Positions 8,788 to 18,136 are shown, counted from the first letter of the stretch. The stretch: 64,000 nucleotides of DNA from Pseudomonas sp. ACM7 (GCF_004136015.1 NZ_CP024866.1:3602960-3666959), one strand, 5' to 3'. Numbers and translations are program-made. The notes: generated by a model from the letters alone, not told the origin.

Positions 8788-8949
8788 CGTCGTACTCCTG
8801 AAAATGACTGACTTTCGAAAACACGGTTTATGACGCAAATCTCCGTGTTTTGAAAAGTGTACTGGCGCTATAAACAGGTTTTGTAACTTATTTTACGCCG
8901 CTGGCCTTTCTAGAATAGCTGTTCACTTGTCTTGCCTACGAGCTGCCCC

Positions 8950-9876
8950 ATGCCTGGCTTACGTCGTTTTCCCTTACCGTTGATCGCTGCCTTTTTCGCG
9001 TTGTACGTGATTTGGGGCTCGACTTACCTGGTGATTCGCATCGGCGTGGAGTACTGGCCGCCGTTGCTGCTCGCCGGTATCCGCTTCGTGATCGCCGGGA
9101 CGTTGATGTATGCGTTCCTGCGTTGGCGCGGGGCGCCGGCACCGACTTGGGCGCAGTGGAAAGCCGCCGGGATCATCGGGATTTTGCTGCTGGCATGCGG
9201 TAACGGCGGGGTGAGCGTGGCCGAACACATGGGCGTCGCCTCGGGTGTGGCTGCGTTGGCGGTGGCGACGGTGCCGCTGTTTACCTTGCTCTGCGGATAT
9301 TTCTGGGGCGCGCGTAATACCCGTCTCGAATGGGCCGGGATTGTGCTCGGGCTGATCGGCATTGCCATGCTCAACCTCGGTTCCAACCTGCAATCGAGCC
9401 CGCTGGGCGCCTTATTGCTGATTTTCGCGGCAGCTTCCTGGGCCTTCGGTTCGGTGTGGAGCAAACACCTGCCGCTGCCCCAGGGCGCGATGGCCAGCGC
9501 TGTGGAAATGCTGGTGGGCGGCGTGGTCCTGTTGATCGGCAGTGCACTGAGTGGTGAGCATCTGGAAGCCATGCCGCCGATCGAAGGTTGGGCGGCCCTG
9601 GCTTATCTGACTTTCTTTGGCTCGATCATCGCTTTCAACGCTTATATGTATGTGTTGAAAAACGTGCGGCCGGCGGCGGCCACCAGTTATGCCTACGTCA
9701 ACCCGGCGGTGGCGGTGTTGCTGGGGATCGTGTTTGTCGGTGAGACCATTGGTATTGAAGAAGGACTGGCGATGCTGGTGATCATCAGTGCCGTGGTGTT
9801 GATCGGGTTGCCGCAGTGGCGTCGAACTCCCGTTCAACCTGCCGTAGCGGTGCCGACAGAATCCCGTGTGAATTAG
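8950..9876 (+). CDS. yedA: EamA/DMT-family drug/metabolite exporter, YedA-like
   Basis: 308 aa inner-membrane protein with ten predicted transmembrane segments in two EamA repeats (first from ~residue 6, second from ~residue 150). The N-terminal ALYVIWGSTYLVIRIGVE block is the EamA signature and resembles YedA. The ATG at 8950 is preferred to a TTG at 8932. It is divergent from an AsnC-type regulator, which hints at amino-acid or small-metabolite efflux. The gene name rests on overall resemblance only. Confidence 0.85.
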   Translation: MPGLRRFPLPLIAAFFALYVIWGSTYLVIRIGVEYWPPLLLAGIRFVIAGTLMYAFLRWRGAPAPTWAQWKAAGIIGILLLACGNGGVSVAEHMGVASGVAALAVATVPLFTLLCGYFWGARNTRLEWAGIVLGLIGIAMLNLGSNLQSSPLGALLLIFAAASWAFGSVWSKHLPLPQGAMASAVEMLVGGVVLLIGSALSGEHLEAMPPIEGWAALAYLTFFGSIIAFNAYMYVLKNVRPAAATSYAYVNPAVAVLLGIVFVGETIGIEEGLAMLVIISAVVLIGLPQWRRTPVQPAVAVPTESRVN

Positions 9877-9941
9877 GGTAAACTGCGCGCCATTGCACAC
9901 TCGTTTTGCACAACCGCGCTGAATTTTCCTACGGTAATCCC

Positions 9942-11276
9942 ATGACTTTCGCCACCCTTGGCCTGATCGAACCCTTGCTGCGCTCTCTCGAGACGCTCGG
10001 CTACCAGACCCCGACGCCGGTTCAGGCGCAAGCCATTCCGGCGGTGCTGGCCGGTCGCGACCTGATGGCCGCCGCCCAGACCGGGACTGGCAAGACCGCC
10101 GGCTTCGCGCTGCCGCTCCTGCAATTGCTGGCCATGGAAGGGCCGAAAGTGGCGTCTAACTCGGTGCGCGCACTGATCCTGGTGCCGACCCGCGAATTGG
10201 CCGAACAGGTTCACGAAGCCGTGCGTCAGTACGCCGAGAACCTGCCGTTGAGCACTTACGCGGTGTACGGCGGCGTCAGCATCAACCCGCAAATGATGAA
10301 GCTGCGCAAGGGTGTTGACGTGCTGGTGGCGACGCCGGGTCGTTTGCTCGACCTGTATCGCCAGAAGGCCCTCAAGTTCAATCAGCTGCAAACCCTGATT
10401 CTGGACGAAGCCGATCGCATGCTTGATCTGGGCTTCTCCGAGGAGCTGGGGAATATCTACCGCGTGCTGCCCAAGCAACGTCAGACGCTATTGTTCTCCG
10501 CGACTTTCTCCGACGCGATCCGCTTGCTGGCCGGACAAATGCTCAACGATCCACTGAGCATCGAAGTCAGCCCGCGCAACGTGGCCGCCAACACCGTCAA
10601 GCAATGGGTGGTGACGGTCGACAAGAAGCGCAAGCCGGAACTGTTCATCCATTTGCTGCGCAAGGGCAAGTGGAAGCAGGTGCTGGTGTTCGCCAAGACC
10701 CGCAACGGCGTAGACGCACTGGTGGAAAAGCTTCAGGGCCTGGGCATCAATGCCGACGGCATCCACGGCGACAAACCTCAGGCAACCCGCCAGCGTGCAC
10801 TGGACCGTTTCAAGGCCAGTGAAGTGCAGATTCTTGTGGCCACCGACGTTGCGGCCCGTGGTCTGGATATCGAAGATTTGCCATTGGTGGTCAACTTCGA
10901 CCTGCCGATCGTGGCTGAGGACTACATCCACCGGATCGGTCGTACCGGACGCGCGGGTGCATCCGGGCAGGCGATTTCGCTGGTCTGCGCCGATGAAGTG
11001 AATCTGCTGTCGGCCATCGAGACGTTGACCCGTCAGACATTGCCTCGTCAGATGGAACATGACTTCGAGCCTGAGCACCGGGTGCCGGATACCGATGCCA
11101 GCGGTCAGGTCGTCAAGAAGCCGAAAAAACCGAAGAAGCCGAAGACCTCCAGTGGCGGTAAACGCAATCTGGGCAAGTGGGTTGAGAGCGGTGATGCGTC
11201 GGCGCCGGAGCCTTCGATCAAGCCTGTGCGGAAGGTGCCGGTGTTCAATACCGGGCCGCGTAAGAAGAAGCCTTAA
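9942..11276 (+). CDS. rhlE: DEAD-box ATP-dependent RNA helicase RhlE
   Basis: 444 aa. All helicase motifs are visible in order: Q motif (GYQTPTPVQAQAIP), Walker A AQTGTGKTAGFALP, PTRELAEQ, TPGR, LDEADRMLDLGF (DEAD), SAT, then ARGLDIEDLP and HRIGRTGRAG in the second RecA domain. A basic Lys/Pro tail (KKPKKPKKPK) follows the core, as in RhlE proteins, and helps RNA binding. RhlE relatives remodel RNA in ribosome assembly and decay. The ATG at 9942 gives the usual MTFATLGL start; an upstream in-frame codon at 9906 is less likely. Confidence 0.92.
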   Translation: MTFATLGLIEPLLRSLETLGYQTPTPVQAQAIPAVLAGRDLMAAAQTGTGKTAGFALPLLQLLAMEGPKVASNSVRALILVPTRELAEQVHEAVRQYAENLPLSTYAVYGGVSINPQMMKLRKGVDVLVATPGRLLDLYRQKALKFNQLQTLILDEADRMLDLGFSEELGNIYRVLPKQRQTLLFSATFSDAIRLLAGQMLNDPLSIEVSPRNVAANTVKQWVVTVDKKRKPELFIHLLRKGKWKQVLVFAKTRNGVDALVEKLQGLGINADGIHGDKPQATRQRALDRFKASEVQILVATDVAARGLDIEDLPLVVNFDLPIVAEDYIHRIGRTGRAGASGQAISLVCADEVNLLSAIETLTRQTLPRQMEHDFEPEHRVPDTDASGQVVKKPKKPKKPKTSSGGKRNLGKWVESGDASAPEPSIKPVRKVPVFNTGPRKKKP

Positions 11277-11299
11277 TATTCGCTGCGCCGGCTAGACCG

Positions 11300-11384
11300 C
11301 TATCGCGAGCAAGCTCGCTCCCACATTTGACCGAGTTCTTTCAGAAAGAATGCAATCAGTGTGGGAGCGAGCTTGCTCGCGATG
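11300..11384. repeat. REP palindrome (GAGCGAGCTTGCTCGCG subtype)
   Basis: Arms TATCGCGAGCAAGCTCGCTC and complement around a ~35-nt centre. It lies between the convergent rhlE and flavoprotein genes, with arms in the inward GCGAGC...GCTCGC orientation. Confidence 0.9.
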
Positions 11385-11406
11385 GCCGCGCCTCAGTCCT
11401 CAGTCC

Positions 11407-12648
11407 TCAGTCCTTGCGCTTCAACCACTCCACCATCCCCAACCCCGCCGCTCGCCCACTGGCGAAACACGCGGTCAGCAGATAGCCCCCCGTCGGCGCT
11501 TCCCAATCCAGCATTTCCCCCGCGCAGAACACGCCAGGCAGTTGCTTGAGCATCGAACGTTCATCCATCGCTTCGAACATCACACCACCCGCGCTGCTGA
11601 TGGCCTCGTCCAGTGGGCGGGTTTTCACCAACGTCAGTGGCATCGCCTTGATCGCTTTGGCCAGCAGCGCCGGATCGGCGAAGCATTCGGCCGGAGTGAG
11701 TTCGCGCAGCAACGCCGCTTTCACACCATCGATCCCGAGCTGGCTGTGCAGATGTTTAGCCATGGAGCGTGAACCGCGTGGTCTGCTCAGTGCAGCCTGA
11801 ACCTTATCCACAGGCCTGCCCGGCAACAGGTCCAGGTGAATGGTTGCCGAGGCGTGCTGATTGATGGCTTCGCGGATCGGCGCCGACAAGGCGTAGATCA
11901 AACTGCCTTCAATCCCGGTTGCCGTGATCACACATTCCCCGAGCCGTGGGACATCGTCATTGAGGCCAATGGCGATGTTTTTCAGCGGTGCGCCGGCGAA
12001 TTTGCTGACCATCAACTCGCTCCAGGCCTGCACCTCGAAGCCGCAATTACTCGGTTGCAGCGGCGCGAGTCCTACGCCGCGTTGTTCCAGTGGCAGCATC
12101 CAGGCGCCGTCCGATCCGAGGCGCGACCAGCTGCCGCCGCCGAGGGCCAGCAAGGTTGCGTCAGGTTTGACGGTTTTTTCGCCCTCGGGGCTGTCGATAC
12201 GTAATCCACCGGTCTCATCCCAGCCGAGCCAGCGGTGACGGGTGTGGATAACGACGCCGCTGTCTCGCAGACGTTTGAGCCAGGCGCGCAACAGGGGGGC
12301 GGCTTTCATGTCTGTAGGAAAGACTCGCCCGGAGCTGCCGATAAAGGTTTCGATGCCCAGCTCATGAATCCATTGGCATAACGCTTCGGCCCCGAAACCT
12401 CGCAACAGCGGTGCAATCTGCGGAGCGCGTTCGGCGTAGCGTGAGAGAAACGCCGGGTAGGCTTCGGAATGGGTGATGTTCATGCCACCCACGCCGGCCA
12501 GCAGGAATTTCCGCCCTACCGAAGGCATGCCGTCGTACAGATCAACCTTGATCCCGGCCTGGCTCAGCACTTCAGCCGCAATCAACCCGGCGGGGCCGCC
12601 GCCGATGATGGCGACGTGGGGGGAGTGAGTGACGGAAGATTGGGTCAT
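11407..12648 (-). CDS. TIGR03862-type NAD(P)/FAD-dependent flavoprotein (BaiN/HI0933-like)
   Basis: 413 aa. The N-terminal dinucleotide fold is clear: VAIIGGGPAGLIAAEVLSQ (GxGxxG), followed by VDLYDGM at the second strand. A downstream GGMNITHSE motif and a terminal GVFCAGEMLDWEAPTGGYLL block (second FAD contact) are typical of the HI0933/BaiN flavoprotein family. The start at 12648 puts the FAD fold ~12 residues from the N terminus. The substrate is unknown; relatives reduce enoyl or steroid compounds, but no functional inference is safe. Confidence 0.88.
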   Translation of the reverse strand: MTQSSVTHSPHVAIIGGGPAGLIAAEVLSQAGIKVDLYDGMPSVGRKFLLAGVGGMNITHSEAYPAFLSRYAERAPQIAPLLRGFGAEALCQWIHELGIETFIGSSGRVFPTDMKAAPLLRAWLKRLRDSGVVIHTRHRWLGWDETGGLRIDSPEGEKTVKPDATLLALGGGSWSRLGSDGAWMLPLEQRGVGLAPLQPSNCGFEVQAWSELMVSKFAGAPLKNIAIGLNDDVPRLGECVITATGIEGSLIYALSAPIREAINQHASATIHLDLLPGRPVDKVQAALSRPRGSRSMAKHLHSQLGIDGVKAALLRELTPAECFADPALLAKAIKAMPLTLVKTRPLDEAISSAGGVMFEAMDERSMLKQLPGVFCAGEMLDWEAPTGGYLLTACFASGRAAGLGMVEWLKRKD

Positions 12649-12702
12649 GGGAAGCGCTGCGGTATGGCGGAATAAGCCGCGCATTCTACCAGCACAGATC
12701 TA

Positions 12703-12792
12703 TGTGGGAGCGGGCTTGCTCGCGAAAGCGATTTAACATGCAACATTGATGTCGACTGATACACCGCTTTCGCGAGCAAGCCCGCTCCCACA
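12703..12792. repeat. REP/REPIN palindrome (GTGGGAGCGGGCTTGCTCGCG family)
   Basis: Arms TGTGGGAGCGGGCTTGCTCG and complement, ~38-nt centre. It lies upstream of the flavoprotein gene and downstream of the deacetylase gene, both on the minus strand. The rest of 12793-12929 shows no gene. Confidence 0.9.
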
Positions 12793-12929
12793 TTGGAACT
12801 GTGTCGTTTCAAATGGCTGGTTAAAAAACAACCACCCCTTTACAGGCTATATGCAGCATGGCCTGTAGGACCTTTCACTCAGGTTATCCACAGGCAGTTC
12901 CACAGGCATTGTGGGTAAAGACTCACACC

Positions 12930-13850
12930 TCAATGACAACCTGATGACTGCCAGACCCGTTGCGCACTGTGATGGAGGATTCCATGACGGCGCGCCAACG
13001 CCTTGCGGTCCTTGCTGTAGCCGCCGCCGATCACTCCGACCACCGGAATATCCCGGCCCAGGCAATGACGCATCACGCTTTCATCCCTGGCGGCAACGCC
13101 TTCGTCTGTCAGTTTCAGGTAGCCGAGCGCGTCATCTTTATGCACATCGACGCCGGCGTCATACAGCACAAGGTCAGGTTGGTAGAGCGGCAGTAAATAG
13201 TTGAGCGCATCGTCCACCACCTTCAGGTAATCGGCATCGCCCAACCCCATGGGCAGTGGAATGTCCCAGTCACTTTCGGCCTTGCGTGCAGGAAAATTCT
13301 TTTCGCAGTGCAGGGAAACGGTCACCGCGTCCGGGGTGTTGTGCAGAATCCGTGCAGTCCCGTCGCCCTGATGCACGTCGCAGTCGAAGATCAGCACCCG
13401 ATTCACTCGGCCGCTTTCCAGCAGGAAATGGCTGATCACGGCCAGGTCATTGAAGATGCAGAACCCGGCAGGATGGTCGTAGTGAGCGTGATGGGTGCCT
13501 CCGGCCAAGTGACAGGCCAAACCATGTTCCAGCGCCTGCTCGGCCGCCAGCAGCGAGCCGCCAACCGCACGTACTGTGCGCCTGGCCAGAGCTTCGCTCC
13601 ACGGTAGGCCGAGGCGCCGCTGGTCTTCGCGGGACAACTCGCCGCCCATGTAGCGTTCGATATACGCAGGGTCATGTGCGAGCGCGAGAATCTCTGGCGG
13701 GCAGAGGTCGGGGCGCAGCAGGTCAGCGTCGCGGGTCAGCCCGCTGTCCACCAGGTGATCGCGCAGCAGGCGAAACTTGTCCATGGGGAAGCGATGATCC
13801 GCCGGGAACTCGGGGCTGTAGTCTTCGTGGTAGATCAGGGGCAGGGGCAT
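12930..13850 (-). CDS. Histone deacetylase-family protein (AcuC/HDAC11-like)
   Basis: 306 aa zinc-dependent amidohydrolase fold. Visible active-site blocks: GGTHHAHYDHPAGFCIFNDL (catalytic His pair and substrate pocket), IFDCDVHQGDGTARIL (zinc-binding Asp and His), YDAGVDVHKDDALG (zinc Asp) and VIGGGYSKD (catalytic Tyr). The start at 13850 gives MPLPLIYHEDYS at the N terminus as in relatives; the open frame runs on to 14219 only because it shadows the divergent GNAT gene. Relatives remove acetyl groups from proteins or polyamines; the substrate is undetermined. It is divergent from a GNAT acetyltransferase across 85 nt, an intriguing but unproven acetylation/deacetylation pairing. Confidence 0.88.
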   Translation of the reverse strand: MPLPLIYHEDYSPEFPADHRFPMDKFRLLRDHLVDSGLTRDADLLRPDLCPPEILALAHDPAYIERYMGGELSREDQRRLGLPWSEALARRTVRAVGGSLLAAEQALEHGLACHLAGGTHHAHYDHPAGFCIFNDLAVISHFLLESGRVNRVLIFDCDVHQGDGTARILHNTPDAVTVSLHCEKNFPARKAESDWDIPLPMGLGDADYLKVVDDALNYLLPLYQPDLVLYDAGVDVHKDDALGYLKLTDEGVAARDESVMRHCLGRDIPVVGVIGGGYSKDRKALARRHGILHHSAQRVWQSSGCH

Positions 13851-13935
13851 GGCTGATTTATACAGGACGGTAGGTAGGAATGAGTGAAGGATCCTACCAG
13901 CGATGTAGACTTGCGGCATGGGAACGGGGGGCACG

Positions 13936-14505
13936 ATGGAACCGATACTGGAGCTCGAGAGCGCGCGACTGCTGTTGCGGCAGTGGCGCGATGAGGATTT
14001 GCCGGAGTTTGCGGCGATGTGCGCCGATCCACAGGTGATGCGATATTTTCCGGCGCCTTTAAGTCGTCTGGAAAGTGCTTCGCTTATCGGACGGATTCGC
14101 GGCCATTTTGCCGAGCATGGCTTCGGTCTCTGGGCGCTGGAACGCAAGGACACCGGGGCATTTATCGGTTTTACCGGGCTCGCAGAGGTCGGCTTCGACA
14201 CGCGTTTTACCCCGGCCACCGAAATCGGCTGGCGCCTGGCTCGCGAGCACTGGGGCCTTGGCTACGCCAGTGAAGCGGCGTGGACCGCTCTACGCTGCGG
14301 GTTTGACCGGTTGGCGCTGAAAGAAGTCGTGTCCTTCACCACTGAAACCAACACGCCGTCGCAGAAAGTCATGCAGGCCATCGGCATGCACCATGATTCA
14401 GCCGATGATTTCGACCACCCGATGCTCGCGGCCGATCATCCCCTGCGTCACCATGCGCTGTACCGCATCACCCGTGAACAATGGCTGCAAACCTTGCATG
14501 GATAA
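13936..14505 (+). CDS. GNAT-family N-acetyltransferase (RimJ/RimL type)
   Basis: 189 aa. N-terminal strand ESARLLLRQWRDEDLPEFA, then GFGLWALERKDTGAFIGFTGL, the acetyl-CoA-binding region WRLAREHWGLGYASEAAWTAL and the typical NTPSQKVMQAIGM helix. This is the Acetyltransf_3 (RimJ/RimL-like) architecture. The ATG at 13936 sits behind a GGGGGG stretch; an ATG at 13918 would add six Gly-rich residues. The substrate is unknown. It is divergent from the deacetylase gene. Confidence 0.87.
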   Translation: MEPILELESARLLLRQWRDEDLPEFAAMCADPQVMRYFPAPLSRLESASLIGRIRGHFAEHGFGLWALERKDTGAFIGFTGLAEVGFDTRFTPATEIGWRLAREHWGLGYASEAAWTALRCGFDRLALKEVVSFTTETNTPSQKVMQAIGMHHDSADDFDHPMLAADHPLRHHALYRITREQWLQTLHG

Positions 14506-14608
14506 GCCGGCACGGACGTTTACAATGGCTCCCATGGGCCCTGGCCAGAAATTGAATCGACCGTCGCAGCCAAGACTGCGCGGCATGCGTTGTGTGAGGA
14601 GAGTCTGA

Positions 14609-15478
14609 ATGAGCCAAGTGTTGGATGATCTGGTTGACCTGCTGACCCTGGAACCGATTGAAGAAAACCTGTTTCGTGGCCGCAGCCAGGACCTGGGTTT
14701 TCGTCAGCTGTTCGGTGGTCAGGTGATCGGTCAGTCCCTGTCGGCGGCCAGTCAGACGGTCGAAGAAGCGCGCCACGTGCATTCGATGCACGGCTATTTC
14801 CTGCGTCCGGGCGACTCCGCGTTGCCTGTGGTTTATCAGGTTGATCGGGTGCGCGACGGTGGCAGTTTCAGCACGCGCCGGGTGACGGCGATCCAGAAGG
14901 GCAACCCGATTTTCACCTGCAGTGCGTCGTTCCAGTACGACGAAGAAGGCTTCCAGCATCAGTCCGAGATGCCAACCGTGGTCGGCCCGGAAAACCTGCC
15001 GTCAGAGCTGGAGCTTGCTCAGCAGCGTGCGCACCTGATTCCCGAGCACATGCGTGAAAAGTTGCTGTGCCCGAAACCGATCGAGTTCCGACCGATCACC
15101 GAGAAAGATCCCTACAACCCGCAGCCGTCCGATCCGATCAAGTACGTCTGGTTTCGCGCCGACGGTGCCTTGGCCGATTCTCCGGCGCTGCATAAATACT
15201 TGCTGGCCTACGCCTCGGATTTCGGCCTGTTGACCACGTCGATGCAGCCCCATGGCAAATCGGTCTGGCAGAAAGACATGCAGGTTGCCAGTCTCGATCA
15301 CGCGCTGTGGTTCCATCAGGATCTACGTGCCGATGATTGGTTGCTGTATGCGATGGACAGTCCTTGGGCGGGCAACTCGCGCGGTTTCTCCCGTGGCAGC
15401 GTGTTCAACCGCGCCGGGCAATTGGTGGCGTCGGTCACGCAGGAAGGCCTGATTCGCCACCGCAAGGATTGGGCATGA
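14609..15478 (+). CDS. tesB: Acyl-CoA thioesterase II
   Basis: 289 aa, the normal TesB length. A double hot-dog fold is indicated by FRGRSQDLGFRQLFGGQVIGQ (N-terminal hot dog), a central FLRPGDSALPVVYQVDRVRDG block, and the C-terminal SLDHALWFHQDLRADDWLLY and GSVFNRAGQLVASVTQEGL blocks with the Asp/Thr/Gln catalytic network. It hydrolyses medium- and long-chain acyl-CoA in the cytosol. The HAD phosphatase start overlaps its stop (ATGA), so they are cotranscribed. Confidence 0.93.
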   Translation: MSQVLDDLVDLLTLEPIEENLFRGRSQDLGFRQLFGGQVIGQSLSAASQTVEEARHVHSMHGYFLRPGDSALPVVYQVDRVRDGGSFSTRRVTAIQKGNPIFTCSASFQYDEEGFQHQSEMPTVVGPENLPSELELAQQRAHLIPEHMREKLLCPKPIEFRPITEKDPYNPQPSDPIKYVWFRADGALADSPALHKYLLAYASDFGLLTTSMQPHGKSVWQKDMQVASLDHALWFHQDLRADDWLLYAMDSPWAGNSRGFSRGSVFNRAGQLVASVTQEGLIRHRKDWA

Positions 15479-16068
15479 GCCTGGCCGAGGTGCGGCACTG
15501 GGTGTTCGACATGGACGGCACCCTGACGGTGGCCGTGCATGACTTCGCGGCGATCCGCGTGGCGTTGGCCATTCCTGCCGAAGACGACATCCTGACCCAC
15601 CTCGCCGCGCTGCCAGCCGATGAAGCCGCCGCCAAACATGCGTGGTTGCTGGAACACGAACGAGACCTGGCACTGGGTTCGAAAGCAGCACCGGGCGCAG
15701 TAGAACTGGTGCGTGAACTGGCCGGGCGCGGTTATCGCCTGGGCATTCTCACGCGCAATGCACGCGAACTGGCGCACGTCACGCTGGAGGCGATCGGCTT
15801 GGCCGACTGCTTTGCGGTGGAGGATGTGCTGGGCCGTGATGAAGCGCCACCAAAACCGCATCCCGGTGGTTTGCTAAAGTTGGCCCAGGCCTGGAATGTC
15901 CCGGCCAGTGAGATGGTGATGGTCGGTGACTACCGCTTTGATCTGGATTGCGGTCGGGCGGCAGGGGCGCGGACGGTGTTGGTGAACCTGCCCGATAATC
16001 CCTGGCCTGAGTTGGCGGACTGGCATGCGGCGGATTGTGTGGTGTTGCGGCAGATGCTTTCGGCTTGA
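15475..16068 (+). CDS. HAD-superfamily (IA) hydrolase
   Basis: 197 aa phosphatase-like protein. HAD motif I is VFDMDGTLT, motif II is GILTRNARE (Thr), Lys of motif III lies in PPKPHPG and motif IV is MVGDYRFDLDCGRAAG. The cap is small, as in phosphoglycolate-phosphatase-like enzymes. The start is the ATG overlapping the tesB stop; the longer open frame is a shadow of tesB. The substrate cannot be predicted. Confidence 0.88.
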   Translation: MSLAEVRHWVFDMDGTLTVAVHDFAAIRVALAIPAEDDILTHLAALPADEAAAKHAWLLEHERDLALGSKAAPGAVELVRELAGRGYRLGILTRNARELAHVTLEAIGLADCFAVEDVLGRDEAPPKPHPGGLLKLAQAWNVPASEMVMVGDYRFDLDCGRAAGARTVLVNLPDNPWPELADWHAADCVVLRQMLSA

Positions 16069-16078
16069 GATTCAAAAT

Positions 16079-16156
16079 CAAAAGATCGCAGCCTTCGGCA
16101 GCTCCTACAGTGGAATCGTGTACATCTGTAGGAGCTGCCGAAGGCTGCGATCTTTT
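16079..16156. repeat. Inverted repeat, GTAGGAGCTG family (inward orientation)
   Basis: CAAAAGATCGCAGCCTTCGG ... CCGAAGGCTGCGATCTTTTT with a ~22-nt centre. It sits between convergent genes, ends in a T-run on the plus strand and starts with an A-rich tract, so it can serve as a bidirectional terminator. Confidence 0.88.
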
Positions 16157-16161
16157 TGCTT

Positions 16162-17118
16162 TTATTGAAACAACGCTTTCTGCCCCTGCGGCGAGTTAAA
16201 CATCCCATCCCCATCATGCCCGACCCCGGGCACTTCAATCAGTTGCTGATTCAAACCTTGAGGATGCAGCCGCTTCAGATAAGCAAAATAATTACGCCCA
16301 CGAGCCAATCGATTGGCTCCCTGAGCTTGGGCCTCACAGCTTTTATCCAGCGCCGGCTGCTTCGGGTCGCTGTCCTGCTGCCCGAGTAGATAAACGACAT
16401 CGCGTTTGACGTAGTTTTCCTCCAACTGCTTGGCGGTTTGCCCTACGGCATAAGCGGGTAAATCCACCAGTCCATATTTCCAGCGATTGAAATTCGGGCA
16501 ACCGGCGTGTTTGAACGCCGCCGGCCGTCGCTCATCGAAATACGCATAAGACGACGGGTTGGCAATGATGTAACGCACCTGTATGTCGGCCGCCTTGAGC
16601 GCTGGCTGATCGTGGCCCAGCAACGCGTATCGCTGCACCACCTGAGCGCCACCGGAGTGACCGGCAATGACAATCTGCTTCACGTCCGGAAACTGTTTTC
16701 GATCGCCGATTCGGGCGATGATTTCGTCGAGCGCCGCGTAGGAACTCAGGGAAAACGGAGCGGTGGATAAACCGCCCGCCATCCAGTCATTGCCCTGCCA
16801 GCGCAATACGCTGTCAGCCACGGGATGGGCCGAGATGTCGGTTTCATTGAGAAATTGCGGGGCGAGCACCAAGGTGGTCGCGCTTTGCCCGGCCTGTTCG
16901 GCCGCGCGCTCGGCGCTCTGGCGATAGGTATCGGCATTGCGCAATCGACCATGGATGATGATCAGCACGCGTTCGATTTTCTTCGGCGCCGGGCCGATGC
17001 CCACCGCGATTTCACCTGCAGTCAGCAGCAGGCGTCCGGGGCTGACCTCCTTGACCGCATGCTCGGCAGCCTGGGCGCTTGCGCAGGTGATCAGTAGAGC
17101 TAACAGCCACTTATTCAT
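16162..17118 (-). CDS. Secreted alpha/beta-hydrolase-fold protein
   Basis: 318 aa. An N-terminal signal peptide (MNKWLLALLITCASAQAAE) suggests periplasmic location. The nucleophile elbow is GHSGGAQ (Ser in the G-x-S-x-G context), preceded by KQIVIAGHSG, and the terminal PGVGHDGDGM may hold the catalytic His. An early VLIIIHGRLRNAD block supplies the oxyanion region. It follows the zinc peptidase gene directly (stop and start are adjacent), so they form an operon. The substrate is unknown. Confidence 0.85.
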   Translation of the reverse strand: MNKWLLALLITCASAQAAEHAVKEVSPGRLLLTAGEIAVGIGPAPKKIERVLIIIHGRLRNADTYRQSAERAAEQAGQSATTLVLAPQFLNETDISAHPVADSVLRWQGNDWMAGGLSTAPFSLSSYAALDEIIARIGDRKQFPDVKQIVIAGHSGGAQVVQRYALLGHDQPALKAADIQVRYIIANPSSYAYFDERRPAAFKHAGCPNFNRWKYGLVDLPAYAVGQTAKQLEENYVKRDVVYLLGQQDSDPKQPALDKSCEAQAQGANRLARGRNYFAYLKRLHPQGLNQQLIEVPGVGHDGDGMFNSPQGQKALFQ

Positions 17119-18012
17119 TTATAGGTTTTTCGCTGCAAAGGTATCGCACTGGCCGACCTGGCCTTGCGCGAATCCGGTTTTGAACCAGCGCACCCTTTGC
17201 GCCGACGTACCATGAGTAAACGAGTCCGGCACCACACGACCCTGACCTTGCTGTTGCAAGCGGTCATCGCCAATGGCATTGGCGGCGTTCAAGGCTTCTT
17301 CGATGTCACCGGGCTCCAGCCAGTTCAGCCGTTTCTGCGCATTGTTGGCCCAGACTCCGGCCAGGCAATCGGCCTGCAGTTCCTGGCGTACCAGCAAACC
17401 GCCGTCGCCTTCCATCTGCCGACCCTGTTGGCGGGCGGTCTGAATTTTCGCTGAAACGCCGAGCAAGGTCTGCACATGGTGTCCGACTTCGTGAGCGATC
17501 ACGTAGGCCTGAGCGAAGTCGCCAGCAGCGGAAAAACGTTGGGACATTTCCTGGAAGAAACTCATGTCCAGGTAGACCTTCTGGTCCGCCGGGCAATAGA
17601 ACGGGCCGGTCGCCGAAGAGGCCAGGCCGCACGCCGAGTTGACGCGGCCACTGAACAGTACCAGGGTCGGGTTCTTATATTGACGACCGGCCTGCTGGAA
17701 AATCTGACCCCAAGTGTCCTCGGTATCACCGAGGATCGAGCGCACGAACTCGGCTCCTTCATCAGTGGCCGGCGGTGCCTTGCGGGTTTGAGTCGGGGCC
17801 GGTGCCGATTGCTCGCTCATTTGCCCGGTCAGTTGCCCGAGGATTTGCATCGGGTCCTGGCCGGTGATCCAGCCGATCCCGACGATCAAGATAATTGCCA
17901 TCAGGCTCAGGCCCTTGCCGCCACCGAAGCGCATCCCGCCACCACCGCCGCCAGAATCATCACCACGGGCATCGACCACGTTGTCGCTGCGTCGGCCTTT
18001 TTTCCATAGCAT
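17119..18012 (-). CDS. Neutral zinc metallopeptidase (YpfJ-like)
   Basis: 297 aa. The N terminus is cytosolic with a Gly-rich stretch, followed by one membrane segment (LSLMAIILIVGIGWITG). The catalytic domain carries HEVGHHVQTLLG (HExxH zinc motif) and an ELQADCLAGVWAN block giving the third ligand. This is the YpfJ/zinc metallopeptidase layout. The start at 18012 (MLWKKGRRSD) is the family start; the open frame reaches 18171 without support. Targets are unknown. Confidence 0.88.
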   Translation of the reverse strand: MLWKKGRRSDNVVDARGDDSGGGGGGMRFGGGKGLSLMAIILIVGIGWITGQDPMQILGQLTGQMSEQSAPAPTQTRKAPPATDEGAEFVRSILGDTEDTWGQIFQQAGRQYKNPTLVLFSGRVNSACGLASSATGPFYCPADQKVYLDMSFFQEMSQRFSAAGDFAQAYVIAHEVGHHVQTLLGVSAKIQTARQQGRQMEGDGGLLVRQELQADCLAGVWANNAQKRLNWLEPGDIEEALNAANAIGDDRLQQQGQGRVVPDSFTHGTSAQRVRWFKTGFAQGQVGQCDTFAAKNL

Positions 18013-18107
18013 GTGGGAATCCTCTGAATGTCCGTGGGGATGAGTGTTGCTGCTGAGTGGGAGCGGCGCCAGTCCGGTCGTCCATCTTTTGTTGCGCGCA
18101 GGAGCCT

Positions 18108-18136
18108 TCCCGGCAACCAGTGGTGGGTTGCCGGGA
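18108..18136. promoter_or_regulatory. Perfect hairpin in the zinc peptidase-iclR intergenic region
   Basis: TCCCGGCAACC (18108-18118) and GGTTGCCGGGA (18126-18136) form an 11-bp stem with a 7-nt loop; outer GGAG (18101-18104) and CTCC (18140-18143) could extend it. No T-run follows on either strand, so it is not an ordinary terminator. The rest of 18013-18321 has no gene. Confidence 0.55.
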
